Source of the DNA: Prescottella equi
GTDB lineage: Bacteria; Actinomycetota; Actinomycetes; Mycobacteriales; Mycobacteriaceae
NCBI RefSeq assembly: GCF_020171745.1
Contig: NZ_JAIVAH010000025.1
Coordinates: forward strand, 62,001 to 126,000
DNA length: 64,000 bases
Direction of reading: 5' to 3'
Under the pieces are notes generated by a model, which saw nothing but the letters and a program-made list of their open reading frames with translations, did not search any database and was not told the origin of the DNA. Shown here piece by piece: positions 54,972 to 64,000 of the stretch (positions are counted from its first letter, which is position 1; every line of letters begins with the position of its first letter). The position numbers were made by a program, and so were the translations under genes.

Positions 54972-57900
54972 GCACGGGATTCGACGCGGACGCGATCGTC
55001 GCCGGCCTTCGCCCGTTCCAGCAGCACACCGTCGAGCACGTCGTCGACCGGTTCTACGGTCCAGATGGGTGCAGTCGCTTCCTGGTGGCCGACGAGACCG
55101 GGCTCGGTAAGAGCATGGTCGCCCGGGGTGTCATTGCCCGAGCCATCGAACACCTCGAGGACGACGCCGCCATCGACCGGATCGATGTGCTCTACGTGTG
55201 CTCCAACATCGACCTCGCCCGCCAGAACCTGCGCCGGCTGAACGTCACCGGCGGGGCCGACGTCCCGATGCCGGGCCGCCTCGGCCTGCTCGCGGTCCAC
55301 AGCGGAAACCTCAAGCACCGCAGCGACAACGGCCGCAAGCCCATCAATCTGGTATCCCTGACGCCGGGCACGTCGTTCGAGAAGGGCCACCAGACCGGCC
55401 GCCGCGACGAACGGGCCCTGCTCTTCTGGCTCCTCGACCGGCACCTGAACATGACGCGACGACAACGGAACGCGGCATTGAACCTCCTCCGCGGCCAGGT
55501 CGACGCGACACGTTTCCCCGGCGACGTCTCCAACTTCATCTCCGCCAACACCGACCGCCTGGACCTCGGCATCGAGCAGCGGTTCGTCGCCGCGATTCGG
55601 ACACGCGTCAACGGCACGACCCTGCTCGACGAGTTCACCGACCTGCTCCCCAGCCGGATCCCGGGCGTCAGGCCTCCCAAGCCCGACCCCGACATGGTCA
55701 AAGACCTCGTCGGCCGGCTTCGCACCGCACTCGCACACGCCGGTGTCGAGGCGCTCGAGCCGGATCTGATCATCCTCGACGAGTTCCAGCGTTTCACCGA
55801 TCTGCTCGATACGAAGACGGACGCCGGCAAGCTCGCGGAGCAGCTCTTCGGCTACCCGGACGCCCGAGTTCTGTTGCTCTCTGCCACGCCGTACAAGCCG
55901 TTGACGCTGGCGGCGGAGACCGAGCCGGGTCAGTCTCACCAGGACCAGTTCCTGTGCACCGTGAACTTCCTCGCGAAGGGTGCCCGCCCCGGGCTAACGG
56001 AGGAGGTGACCGAACAGCTCAATCTGTTCCGGTCCTCGATCGTCGGCCGCACCGACGCCCGTCCCGCCGTCGACGCATTGGAGAAGCTGCTGCTGGATGT
56101 GATGTGCCGCACCGAGCGGCCAACCACCGAGGCCCGCAACATGGTGGACGAGCGTGCGGTTCTCGTGGACGGGGTCACCGCCACCGATCTGCTGGACTAC
56201 GTCGCGCTCGAGGAAGTCTCGGCCCTCGCCGACGCACGACTAAACGTCGACTACTGGAAGTCGGTGCCGCTCTTCGCGAACTTCATGGATACCTACCAAC
56301 TGGGCCGCAAGCTCGCCGACGCGTTGACCGGCGAGGACGGCGAGGCCGCCCGCGACGCGATCGGCCGGCTGACCCGACTCGACCCGGATGCGGTGCGGCG
56401 CTTCGAATCGCTGTCGCCCGGTAACCCCCGATTCCGTCGCCTCGCCGGGGACGCGGCGGGCTGGGAGCAGTTGCTGTGGGTGCCGCCGAGCCTGCCGTAC
56501 CTCGTTCCCGGCGGGGTGTTCGCCGACCCGGCGATCGAGTCGATGACGAAGAAGCTCGTTTTCTCGGCGTGGTCGTCGACGCCGCCCGCGGTGGCGTCGC
56601 TGCTCAGCTACGACGCGGATCGCCGGATTGCCGAGACCACGACCAAGGCGTCGGACCGATCCCAGAACCTGGAGCAGATTGGTGCTCGCCTGTTCGGCGA
56701 CGACGAGTCGCCGGTGGTCCCGCCCCGCCTGGACTTCCGGGTGCGGGACGGCCGAGCCGAGCGGATGACGGCGCTGGCGCTGTTCTGGCCGATGCCGCAT
56801 CTTGCCGAGCGGTCAGATCCACTCGCCGCGGCCCGCGGCGTTCGCGCGGTCGTGAGTGCAGCCGACGCCGAGGCGCAGGTGGCCGCATCGCTGCGGGACG
56901 ACCTGCAGGGCGTGCCGACGAACAATGCCAGCGAGCATCAGCATCAGTACTGGGCGTGGCCGCTGTCGCAGGAGCCGGGTCTGACCAACCTGTTGACATC
57001 GATTTCGCCGGCGGACCTCGCCGGCGCGCTGCACGGCCACGACCCGTCGGAGGATGAGGGCACCCAGCTCCGCCCGTATCTCAGCGAACTCCGGAACCTG
57101 ACCGCCGATGGCCCCACGCACATTCCCGCAGATCTCGCCGCGGTGACCGCGCAGCTGGGCATGCACTCGCCCGCGAACTGCGCCTGGCGCGCGCTCGGCC
57201 GGCTCGGGCTCCCCTCGACAGCCACCGAGGAGGGGCGGTGGCTCGCGGCAGCGGTGGTGGCGTCCGGGCTGCGGAGCACGTTCAACCGCTGGCAGTCGAT
57301 CCTGCTGCTCGACCGCGAGTATCCGGAGGGGTCGTACTGGCAGAAGGTGCTGCGCTATTGCGCCGACGGCAACCTTCAGGCACTGCTCGACGAGTACCTC
57401 TTCCACCTCGCCACCGACCTCGGTTTGCAGTCAGTGGACGACAACGGCCTGCGCGTCCTCGCGGAGACTGCCGCGCAGGCGATGTCGCTGCGGCCCGCGC
57501 GATACCAGGCGACGGACCCGCTCGGCGAGCATCCGCCGATCCGGTTCCCGGCGCGGTTCGCGATGCAGTACGGCTCGAAGGCCACCGACGAGTCCTTCCG
57601 CCCGTCCGACATCCGCAAGTCGTTCAACAGCCCGTTCTGGCCGTTCGTGCTGGTATCCACGAGCGCGGGTCAGGAGGGTATCGACTTCCACCCGTGGTGC
57701 CACAACGTCGCGCACTGGAACACCCCGAGCAATCCGGTCGACTTCGAGCAGCGTGACGGTCGGGTGAACCGCTTCCGCGGCCACGCGGTGCGCCGCAACA
57801 TCGTCGCCGCCCACGCCACGGAGATCCTCGGGTCCGCGGAGGCCAGCCCGTGGGCCGCCGCGTACGGGCTCCCAGAACCGGGCCTGGACGGTCTCATCCC

Positions 57901-58123
57901 CGACTGGATCCATCCCGGGCCACACAAAGTGATCCGTGACGTCATGCCCTACCGACTGAGCCGCGACACGCGCCGGCTCGAACGAATCAAGTCGGATGTT
58001 GCTCGCTATCGACTCGCCTTCGGGCAGCCGCGGCAGGAGGACTTGATGGCTCTGCTCGAAGCGGACAGGGTCGACGACGAGAGCGCCGCGAACCTGCGAC
58101 TTAACTTGCGCCCACCGAGCTGA
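54968..58123 (+). CDS. Large SF2 helicase of the DUF6361-PLD operon
   Basis: 1051 aa. Walker A ADETGLGKSM (Lys48), motif II ILDEFQRF (Asp271, Glu272; DEFQ rather than DEAH), motif III LLSATPYK near 304. The C-terminal lobe has STSAGQEGIDFH and QRDGRVNRFRG near 927-937, a variant of motif VI (QRxGRxxR). A 500-residue insert separates the lobes. It should pump on nucleic acid and remodel or feed DNA to the PLD protein (inference). Coupled by ATGA to the PLD gene. No methylase or DUF1998 gene accompanies it. Confidence 0.9.
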   Translation: MSTGFDADAIVAGLRPFQQHTVEHVVDRFYGPDGCSRFLVADETGLGKSMVARGVIARAIEHLEDDAAIDRIDVLYVCSNIDLARQNLRRLNVTGGADVPMPGRLGLLAVHSGNLKHRSDNGRKPINLVSLTPGTSFEKGHQTGRRDERALLFWLLDRHLNMTRRQRNAALNLLRGQVDATRFPGDVSNFISANTDRLDLGIEQRFVAAIRTRVNGTTLLDEFTDLLPSRIPGVRPPKPDPDMVKDLVGRLRTALAHAGVEALEPDLIILDEFQRFTDLLDTKTDAGKLAEQLFGYPDARVLLLSATPYKPLTLAAETEPGQSHQDQFLCTVNFLAKGARPGLTEEVTEQLNLFRSSIVGRTDARPAVDALEKLLLDVMCRTERPTTEARNMVDERAVLVDGVTATDLLDYVALEEVSALADARLNVDYWKSVPLFANFMDTYQLGRKLADALTGEDGEAARDAIGRLTRLDPDAVRRFESLSPGNPRFRRLAGDAAGWEQLLWVPPSLPYLVPGGVFADPAIESMTKKLVFSAWSSTPPAVASLLSYDADRRIAETTTKASDRSQNLEQIGARLFGDDESPVVPPRLDFRVRDGRAERMTALALFWPMPHLAERSDPLAAARGVRAVVSAADAEAQVAASLRDDLQGVPTNNASEHQHQYWAWPLSQEPGLTNLLTSISPADLAGALHGHDPSEDEGTQLRPYLSELRNLTADGPTHIPADLAAVTAQLGMHSPANCAWRALGRLGLPSTATEEGRWLAAAVVASGLRSTFNRWQSILLLDREYPEGSYWQKVLRYCADGNLQALLDEYLFHLATDLGLQSVDDNGLRVLAETAAQAMSLRPARYQATDPLGEHPPIRFPARFAMQYGSKATDESFRPSDIRKSFNSPFWPFVLVSTSAGQEGIDFHPWCHNVAHWNTPSNPVDFEQRDGRVNRFRGHAVRRNIVAAHATEILGSAEASPWAAAYGLPEPGLDGLIPDWIHPGPHKVIRDVMPYRLSRDTRRLERIKSDVARYRLAFGQPRQEDLMALLEADRVDDESAANLRLNLRPPS

Positions 58124-58197
58124 GTCAATCTATTCGATTCGCTGACGTTTCCGGCTCAGAGTTCATTGGCACGGAAATGAACCATTACTTCCCGTGC

Positions 58198-59502
58198 TCA
58201 GCGCTGAAGTTGGTGGCCTGCAGGCCGAACACCGTTTGTAGGAGACCGACTGCACTCGGCATTTTCCTTGCCACGACGCCGGTTCCAGCTGTACCACGAC
58301 GCCACCGAAACGATTGTCGAGGCCAGCACCATCACGATCACGACGATCCCTGGCGTGGGTGCAGAACCGACCAGCCACCCGCGATCCGCGAGCAGCGCCC
58401 GCTGCCATTCGGACGGTTCCGGTGTACTCGCCGCGAATCCGTCGACAAGTCCGTCCAGCACACTGGCCGGCGGTACCAGGGCGAGAACGCCCGCACCAAC
58501 GACGCCGATACACGCTGGCACGCCGATCCATCCGAGCAGCCGATTCGGAAGCGCCTGCCCGCAGTCGTGGACGACCAAAACGAGGCCAAGTGCGTAACCG
58601 GCGACCGCGCCGAGGGTGGACACGTTCACGAAGGTGGCGACGGTGAAGGCCGAGTCCGCCACCTCTGAACCCAACGACATCTCATTCGTCGCGCCTTGTT
58701 GCGAGTATCGGTGCCAGAAGAACCCTGCGGTGGCCACGAGGAAGCCGATCGTCGCGCCGCCACCGCTACACCCAGCGAGCCTCGCGACGCTTGCACGTAT
58801 CCGTGGCCGCCCGTGCAGGGCACCGATCAGAACCCACGCGAGGACCGCCGGGATCGTCACCGAGAACAGAATGGTGAGGCCGTACAGGACCGCGTACTGA
58901 CGCATCATGTCCGACACAACACCCCGAGAGATCATCAATTCGACGGACACACCCCCTAGCAGGACCGCGAAGCAGCCCCCGCCCAATAGCCACCGGCCAC
59001 CCCGCGGGCCGTACCAGCTGGGCTCGGATAACCCGCTTCCGACGGTCCATGCCGCATCCCAGGCCTCCTTAGCTCGGTTCAGTCCCGCCAGTGCGGCCCG
59101 CCGAACGGCGGACGAAAGGGTGAGACCATCCCCAGACTGCCGCACCCGGCGCCCGATAGCGGCGGCAATTCTGCCGATCGCGAGGCCCGTCAGTACAAGC
59201 AGTATGAATGCCCACAACACGGTGAGCACCAGCGAGATCGGAGCATCACCCCACCACCCCAAACCGACAAGTAGGGTGAATGCAATGACGCTCGCGCTGT
59301 AGCAGGCATCTTTTGCCGCTCTCAGGCGCGGCCGCCACGCGAGCCGCCCATCGAATGCCCTCGACAGCCGAGTGACCAGGAACGCCCCACCTACTGAGCC
59401 TGCTCCAAGCACAATCATCGTCTTGAATGCGGTGGAAACCCAGGTGGAGATCCTGTCACCTGCGGCGAACACGACGTCGATTGCAGCTTCCCCCAAACGC
59501 AT
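58198..59502 (-). CDS. Multi-pass membrane protein of unknown function
   Basis: 434 aa, about nine hydrophobic segments, for example MIVLGAGSVGGAFLV, YGLTILFSVTIPAVLAWVL and IGVVGAGVLALVPP. Arg-rich cytosolic loops (RIAAAIGRRVRQ). I do not recognise the family. ATG 59502 follows GGGGTGGGA; the longer frame upstream is not expected to be coding. It faces the helicase operon and backs onto the SF1 helicase, so it sits inside the island and could be a membrane effector, though nothing in the sequence shows it. Confidence 0.75.
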   Translation of the reverse strand: MRLGEAAIDVVFAAGDRISTWVSTAFKTMIVLGAGSVGGAFLVTRLSRAFDGRLAWRPRLRAAKDACYSASVIAFTLLVGLGWWGDAPISLVLTVLWAFILLVLTGLAIGRIAAAIGRRVRQSGDGLTLSSAVRRAALAGLNRAKEAWDAAWTVGSGLSEPSWYGPRGGRWLLGGGCFAVLLGGVSVELMISRGVVSDMMRQYAVLYGLTILFSVTIPAVLAWVLIGALHGRPRIRASVARLAGCSGGGATIGFLVATAGFFWHRYSQQGATNEMSLGSEVADSAFTVATFVNVSTLGAVAGYALGLVLVVHDCGQALPNRLLGWIGVPACIGVVGAGVLALVPPASVLDGLVDGFAASTPEPSEWQRALLADRGWLVGSAPTPGIVVIVMVLASTIVSVASWYSWNRRRGKENAECSRSPTNGVRPAGHQLQR

Positions 59503-60012
59503 AGTGTTCCCACCCCGTTTCGTCACAATCCCGCCAAACCGCACCCTGCCACGTGACACTGACAAACCAACACTCTCTGGCAACGGCCGCAACCGTTGCC
59601 AGTGTTTTCTGGAGTACGCAACGTCGTTCGGCTGCCGTCGATATCTGCGAGCGAGTGCGGTGACATCGGCCGTTGACCGCCACAACGGGACCGATGGAGA
59701 CACCGACTCCGAAGAAGCCACGATCCCGTGCATCTTCTTACAAGCTAGACATCCCTCTGTGGGCAGGAACCGTATGACAACTACACGGCCGAGCGGTGGT
59801 TCGTAAGCCAGAAGTGGTACCGCGCCCCTCCACTCACCAGACTATTCGGCTATCGAATCTGATGATTCGTCCGCGAGAGCGACGGCAGCGGCCCACCCGC
59901 GGGCCGCCGGATCAGCCGATTACGCTCAACCCCGAGGCCAAATAGTTGGATCCTCAACTCACGAAGTCCGGACCCACCGGGGTGAGTGATGCGCTGAGGG
60001 AGAGGTACGAAT
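59503..60012. other. Divergent promoter region, no gene seen
   Basis: Holds a strong hairpin at 59569-59606 and otherwise no open frame with a start signal. Promoters of the membrane protein and of the SF1 helicase are expected here. Confidence 0.5.
59569..59606. repeat. Inverted repeat / hairpin upstream of the membrane gene
   Basis: TGGCAACGG (59578-59586), 6-base loop, CCGTTGCCA (59593-59601), extended by AACAC/GTGTT with a 4-base bulge. About 70 bases before ATG 59502, so an operator or an RNA hairpin in the 5' leader is possible. Confidence 0.6.
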
Positions 60013-63000
60013 TTGTTTGATCAGCACGCGGACGACGATGATCTGGTTCGCAGGGCGGTGAACCTGTTCACCTTCCTCGGGCGAACTCAGCAGCTCCTGG
60101 TCAAGCCTGTACGCACCGTCGACGGCTTCGAAGAGGTCGTCTGGTTCAGCGAATTGCCAACCCACCTCGCTGTTCGGAGTCGCCATGGACAGGCGAACCT
60201 CGAGACCGACGAACCTCTCCTTGAGATCGACCGCGTCCCCAGTATGGACCCGCCGGTAGTGCCCGGATTGTTGGGCGAGTGGGTTACGGGGTCCGTCAAG
60301 GATATCGACCAGCAACCGGTTCTGCGTGAAGAAATCTTCACTGACGAACCATCGCCGGACGGTGAGATCCGTCGACGGCGTGTCCTGCTCGAAGAGGCCG
60401 ATGGCGTCTCGGAGGCATTCGAACAGTGGCTCACGGCGTGGCGCGCCTGGGCCGATCGTGAACGTGAAGATGTGATAGCGCGTGACCTCTACAAGGAGCT
60501 CTTCGCACTGCATCTGAAGTCGACCGACCACAGCGAGGAGTTCGAACTCGTCGTGGGTGTCGGATGCATCGCATGGCGCCCTGAAGGTCACGCGCAGGTC
60601 CAACGACACATCGCCACAGCGCAGGTCGCGATCACCTATGACGACTCATCAGGAACACTGACCGTGCGTCAGGTGCCGTCACCCCAGTCTGTCGTTATCG
60701 AACTCGACATGCTCGACCCGAGCCTGGTTTCAGCCCCCGCCGCGATTGACGAGATCAGAGAATCCGCCGCCGCGTACACGGCTCACGTACTCGACGCGGA
60801 GGCAATCGGCGACATCTGTCGGCGGCTCATCTTCCGGCTCGATCCTGACGCGGCGTACGACGACGTACTCGAGGCGCCGACCGGCGCCGACCCTCGCGGC
60901 GCTTTTGCGCCTGCACTGATATTGCGCCGGCGTACCAATCGCGGGCTTGTTCAGATTTACGAACAGATCACGGCACAGATTCTTGAGAGCGATGAGGTTC
61001 CCAGTGGGCTGTTGCCGCTCATCGACCCCGACCGCCAACCGGCGGCGACGGCAAACACGGCACCGGGCGCGGCCGTCACCATCGACGAGGAGGATTTCCT
61101 TCCGCTACCCGTCAACGAGGCACAGCGCCGCATCATCGACCGCGTCGATGCGACGGCGCAAACTGTGGTGCAGGGGCCGCCGGGGACCGGAAAGACACAT
61201 ACCGCTGCCGCGCTCGTCTCGCACCTCCTCGCGCAGGGAAAACGTGTGCTGATCACGGCCCATACGGACCGTGCCCTGCGTGAGGTCCGCGAAAAGCTGC
61301 CCCGCGAGATCCGCTCGCTCGCCGTGGCGGTGATCGGTCAGTCACGTTCGGACATGGCAGATCTGCGCACCGCCGTCGAAAACATCTCGCGGCGAGCTGA
61401 CGAGTTCGAATCCGCCGAATCTGCGCGATCGATCGAGCAACACCATGCGAGGCTTGACCAGTTGCGCCGCCAACGTGCTGAGACCCGAGCCCGGCTGGTC
61501 GAAGTTCGGGAGATGGAGACCGAGACTCGTACCGACGGGCCGGTGGAAGGCACCCTCGCAGCGATCGCGTACCGCAGCCTCCAGGATGAACTCCAGTTTG
61601 CGTGGATCCGCGAGTTCGATGTCGACCCCACGAACTGCGCTGACACCCTGTCGAACGTCGAGATCAATCGGTGGCGGACCATCCTTCTCGATCGCGACGT
61701 CAGTGACCACCAGGCGGAGGCGGCCAAGCCGTTGCCATCCCTGACGGTCGTACCAACCTCGGATGCATTCACGACGATGGTGCTTCGCGAGCAACACGCC
61801 GTGTCGGCCCGAGAGCAGTTCGGTTCACTGCTGTCGCACGAGTCGTTCGACTTTGTCCGGTCTCTCGATCCCGCACTACGGAACGAGTTGCGAGCAAGAG
61901 CGTGCTCGCTCTCCGAACGCGCTGAGTCGCTGGAGCAGCGGCAAGAGGCCTGGATGAACGAAGCCTTGCGTGACGTTCGCAGTGGTCGGCAGCAGACTTG
62001 GGTCGAGCGATCACGTCAGATCAAGGCCTTGGTGGCGAGTGTTTCGCCGATTCTCGAACGATTCGGGCCAACGACCACCGTGGTCGTTGCCGGCGATAGC
62101 AGTGTGCAGCAACAGGTCGCGAGGACACTTCTGACGTTTCTGCAGTCGGGCGGGAAGATCAAGGTCAATCCGGATGGATCACCCAAGATTGGCGCGTTCA
62201 CGTCGAAGACGATCAAGCAGAGTGACGGATTCTTCACGCACGTCAAGGTCAACGGTGTGCCCGCAACGACCACAGACCAATTGACGATTGTTGTCGATTG
62301 GGTCGATGCCAATCGCGCCATCATGGCAATGGACCAGGCCTGGCCAATTTCGGTGATCATCCCAGAGGAAGACACTTTCGGAGAACGAGTCCAGTGGCAT
62401 CGAACCGAAGTCGAACAACTCGACAAGGTCCTTGCTCTCGGCGACCAGGTCGAAGCCGACCGGGAGTGGTTCCAGAGACATTCACTTCCAGTTCCCAACT
62501 GGAATGACCTCGACGAGATCCGTCGTTACGCAACTCTCGTCGAGGCCGCGGCGGCCAGCGACGAGGTTGCGGCTGCATCGCATCCCATCGAGCTTCTCGT
62601 CGACGAGATCTGCGGTGGCCGACCGCGACCCAATCTCGAACCGGTCACCGCCAAAATCGTACGCATGATGTCCGAGCGAGACCTCAGCGGCTTCAATGCC
62701 GCGCGAGTCAAACTCGAGCACCTTCACAGCGTTGCTGACGCTGTTGCCGAGCGGGAGAAGTTGGCGGCGGTGCTCACGAAGTCCGCTCCAGCGCTCGCGG
62801 CGGCCGTTATCGCAGATCCTGGCGCATCCGACTGGGATGAACGACTCGGCAGCTACGAGGAAGCGTGGCGCTGGGAAATGACCAACCGCTGGATCCTGGC
62901 CCAGGACGATGAGGACGTCAACGTTCTCAAGGCGAAGCTGAGCGACATCGATCATCAGATCCGGAACGAGGTGGAGCGACTTGCCGCCGAGCGGGCTTGG

Positions 63001-64000
63001 GCCCATGCGGTGGCACCGGGAAGGCTGACCGGAAGCGCGCGAGCCAATCTCACTCAGTACGCCCAACTGGTCGCATCTCTCGGGAAGGGCACCGGTAAGT
63101 ACGCGGCGAAGAAGCGAGTCGAGATCACGGAGGCGATGGACCGGTGCCGGCCATCGGTTCCGGTCTGGATCATGCCGATCTATCGCATCGCGGAACAACT
63201 TCGCGTCCAGCCCGACTTGTTTGACGTCGTCATCGTGGATGAAGCGTCGCAGGCGGGCCTGGAGGCCTCGTTCCTGCAGTATCTCGCGCCGAAGATCGTC
63301 GTTATCGGTGACGACAAGCAGGTCTCGCCGTCGGCGGTGGGAGTCGATCAGCAGCAGCTTCGCGATCTCGCCAATCAGTACCTCGCGAACGACCCATACC
63401 GTGCATCATGGGTGGACCCTAAGCGCAGCTACTTCGATGAGGCGTCGATGCGGTTCGGTGGTCGAATCACTCTTGTCGAACACAGGCGGTGCGTCCCGGA
63501 GATTATCGGATTCTCCAATCGCGTTGCATACGAACCTGAAGGAATCAGACTGGTCCCGGTTCGACAGTTCGGGGCCGAACGACTGGCGCCGATTCGGGTC
63601 GTCCACCTCAGGGACGGGTACGAGGCCGACAACAAGACGAACCCAGTCGAAGCAGATGCGATCGTCGAACAGATCCAAAAGTGCTTGGCGGAACCACAAT
63701 ACGATGGCAGGACCATCGGCGTGATCTCATTGCTGGGCAAGGAGCAAGCTCGGCTTATCGAAAACAAGCTGCTCGACGCGGTTCCGCCGGAGGAGTGGAC
63801 GGCACGCGACTTGCGATGCGGCGATGCGTCCGACTTCCAGGGATCCGAACGCGACGTCATGTTTCTGTCGATGGTCAAGGCCCGGTCCGAGAATCGTCGA
63901 TTGACCGCGCTGACGGCCATCCAGTATGTGCAGCGATACAACGTCGCTGCGTCCCGCGCAAAGGATCAGATGTGGGTCTACCACTCGATGGCGAGAGAGG
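60013..64000 (+). CDS. Very large SF1 (Upf1/AAA_11-AAA_12) helicase, 3' end outside window
   Basis: Partial: 1329 codons from TTG 60013 to the window edge without a stop. AGAGG lies 7 bases before the TTG, and an in-frame TGA at 59995 rules out an earlier start. Residues 1-370 form a domain I do not recognise. Walker A GPPGTGKTHTAAAL is near residue 390; a 650-residue insert with coiled-coil-like stretches separates it from motif II VIVDEASQAG (Asp1076) and motif III VIGDDKQVSPS. QGSERDVMFLSMV and YNVAASRAKDQMWV at the end are motifs V and VI of Upf1-like enzymes. Such giant SF1 helicases are common in defence islands, often with a C-terminal nuclease, which would be beyond the edge. Confidence 0.88.
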   Translation, partial: MFDQHADDDDLVRRAVNLFTFLGRTQQLLVKPVRTVDGFEEVVWFSELPTHLAVRSRHGQANLETDEPLLEIDRVPSMDPPVVPGLLGEWVTGSVKDIDQQPVLREEIFTDEPSPDGEIRRRRVLLEEADGVSEAFEQWLTAWRAWADREREDVIARDLYKELFALHLKSTDHSEEFELVVGVGCIAWRPEGHAQVQRHIATAQVAITYDDSSGTLTVRQVPSPQSVVIELDMLDPSLVSAPAAIDEIRESAAAYTAHVLDAEAIGDICRRLIFRLDPDAAYDDVLEAPTGADPRGAFAPALILRRRTNRGLVQIYEQITAQILESDEVPSGLLPLIDPDRQPAATANTAPGAAVTIDEEDFLPLPVNEAQRRIIDRVDATAQTVVQGPPGTGKTHTAAALVSHLLAQGKRVLITAHTDRALREVREKLPREIRSLAVAVIGQSRSDMADLRTAVENISRRADEFESAESARSIEQHHARLDQLRRQRAETRARLVEVREMETETRTDGPVEGTLAAIAYRSLQDELQFAWIREFDVDPTNCADTLSNVEINRWRTILLDRDVSDHQAEAAKPLPSLTVVPTSDAFTTMVLREQHAVSAREQFGSLLSHESFDFVRSLDPALRNELRARACSLSERAESLEQRQEAWMNEALRDVRSGRQQTWVERSRQIKALVASVSPILERFGPTTTVVVAGDSSVQQQVARTLLTFLQSGGKIKVNPDGSPKIGAFTSKTIKQSDGFFTHVKVNGVPATTTDQLTIVVDWVDANRAIMAMDQAWPISVIIPEEDTFGERVQWHRTEVEQLDKVLALGDQVEADREWFQRHSLPVPNWNDLDEIRRYATLVEAAAASDEVAAASHPIELLVDEICGGRPRPNLEPVTAKIVRMMSERDLSGFNAARVKLEHLHSVADAVAEREKLAAVLTKSAPALAAAVIADPGASDWDERLGSYEEAWRWEMTNRWILAQDDEDVNVLKAKLSDIDHQIRNEVERLAAERAWAHAVAPGRLTGSARANLTQYAQLVASLGKGTGKYAAKKRVEITEAMDRCRPSVPVWIMPIYRIAEQLRVQPDLFDVVIVDEASQAGLEASFLQYLAPKIVVIGDDKQVSPSAVGVDQQQLRDLANQYLANDPYRASWVDPKRSYFDEASMRFGGRITLVEHRRCVPEIIGFSNRVAYEPEGIRLVPVRQFGAERLAPIRVVHLRDGYEADNKTNPVEADAIVEQIQKCLAEPQYDGRTIGVISLLGKEQARLIENKLLDAVPPEEWTARDLRCGDASDFQGSERDVMFLSMVKARSENRRLTALTAIQYVQRYNVAASRAKDQMWVYHSMARE

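Noticed and set aside
54278-55939. A 553-codon open frame on the minus strand
   Set aside because: Antisense to the PLD and helicase genes, which have clear catalytic motifs.
52016-58123. Assignment of the trio to DISARM
   Set aside because: DISARM requires DrmB (DUF1998) and usually a methylase; only helicase and PLD are shared, and DUF6361 is not a DISARM component that I know.

Overview
The window is high-GC actinobacterial chromosome, most like Rhodococcus or a close mycolic-acid-containing relative. Supporting signs are mycothiol-dependent (maleylpyruvate isomerase-fold) proteins, a WS/DGAT-PlsB-PlsC acyl-lipid operon, type VII (ESX) secretion substrates and DUF3558 lipoproteins, an actinobacterial three-gene proton-translocating transhydrogenase, and frequent GTG/TTG starts with ATGA, GTGA or TGATG gene overlaps. 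No rRNA, tRNA, CRISPR array or intact insertion sequence was recognised.

1-34.7 kb is ordinary chromosomal core: a secreted hydrolase, an MmyB-type regulator, an M20 amidohydrolase, a SWIM/SNF2 helicase pair, an AroE-like dehydrogenase, MFS exporters, an Lrp regulator divergent from a branched-chain 2-oxoacid dehydrogenase operon (E1alpha-E1beta-E2), pntB-pntAb-pntAa with a CRP/GlxR-like box upstream, an acyl-CoA synthetase, a DsbA-like/MDMPI/peptidase-E run, an FmdB-FmdA formamidase pair, and the WS/DGAT-plsB-plsC operon for triacylglycerol and phospholipid synthesis.

34.7-51.2 kb is accessory. It has two clusters of ESX-type substrates and lipoproteins (34.7-38.6 and 46.7-51.2 kb). In the first, a DUF3558-lipoprotein/helical-protein gene pair has a second, decayed copy next to it. 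Nearby are a DUF429 gene broken by an amber codon, a glycolate-oxidase-type gene followed 2.5 kb later by an internally deleted, frameshifted copy of its own family, and a lone DGQHR-domain gene in AT-richer DNA between the two. A pnuC-nadR NAD salvage operon with a good palindromic operator also lies here.

51.2-64 kb looks like a defence island and is the most interesting part. Two overlapping small genes look like the separated N-terminal head and the sulfur-binding (phosphorothioate-DNA reader) domain of a ScoMcrA-type restriction enzyme, with no nuclease domain. They are followed on the same strand by a tightly coupled trio: a DUF6361 protein, a phospholipase-D-fold protein with two HxK motifs, and a 1051-residue SF2 helicase with unusual motifs II and VI. 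Next come an opposing multi-pass membrane protein and a very large SF1 (Upf1-like) helicase that runs off the right edge. I cannot assign this set to a named defence system. That the reader recruits the PLD nuclease and helicase to modified or unmodified DNA is my inference.
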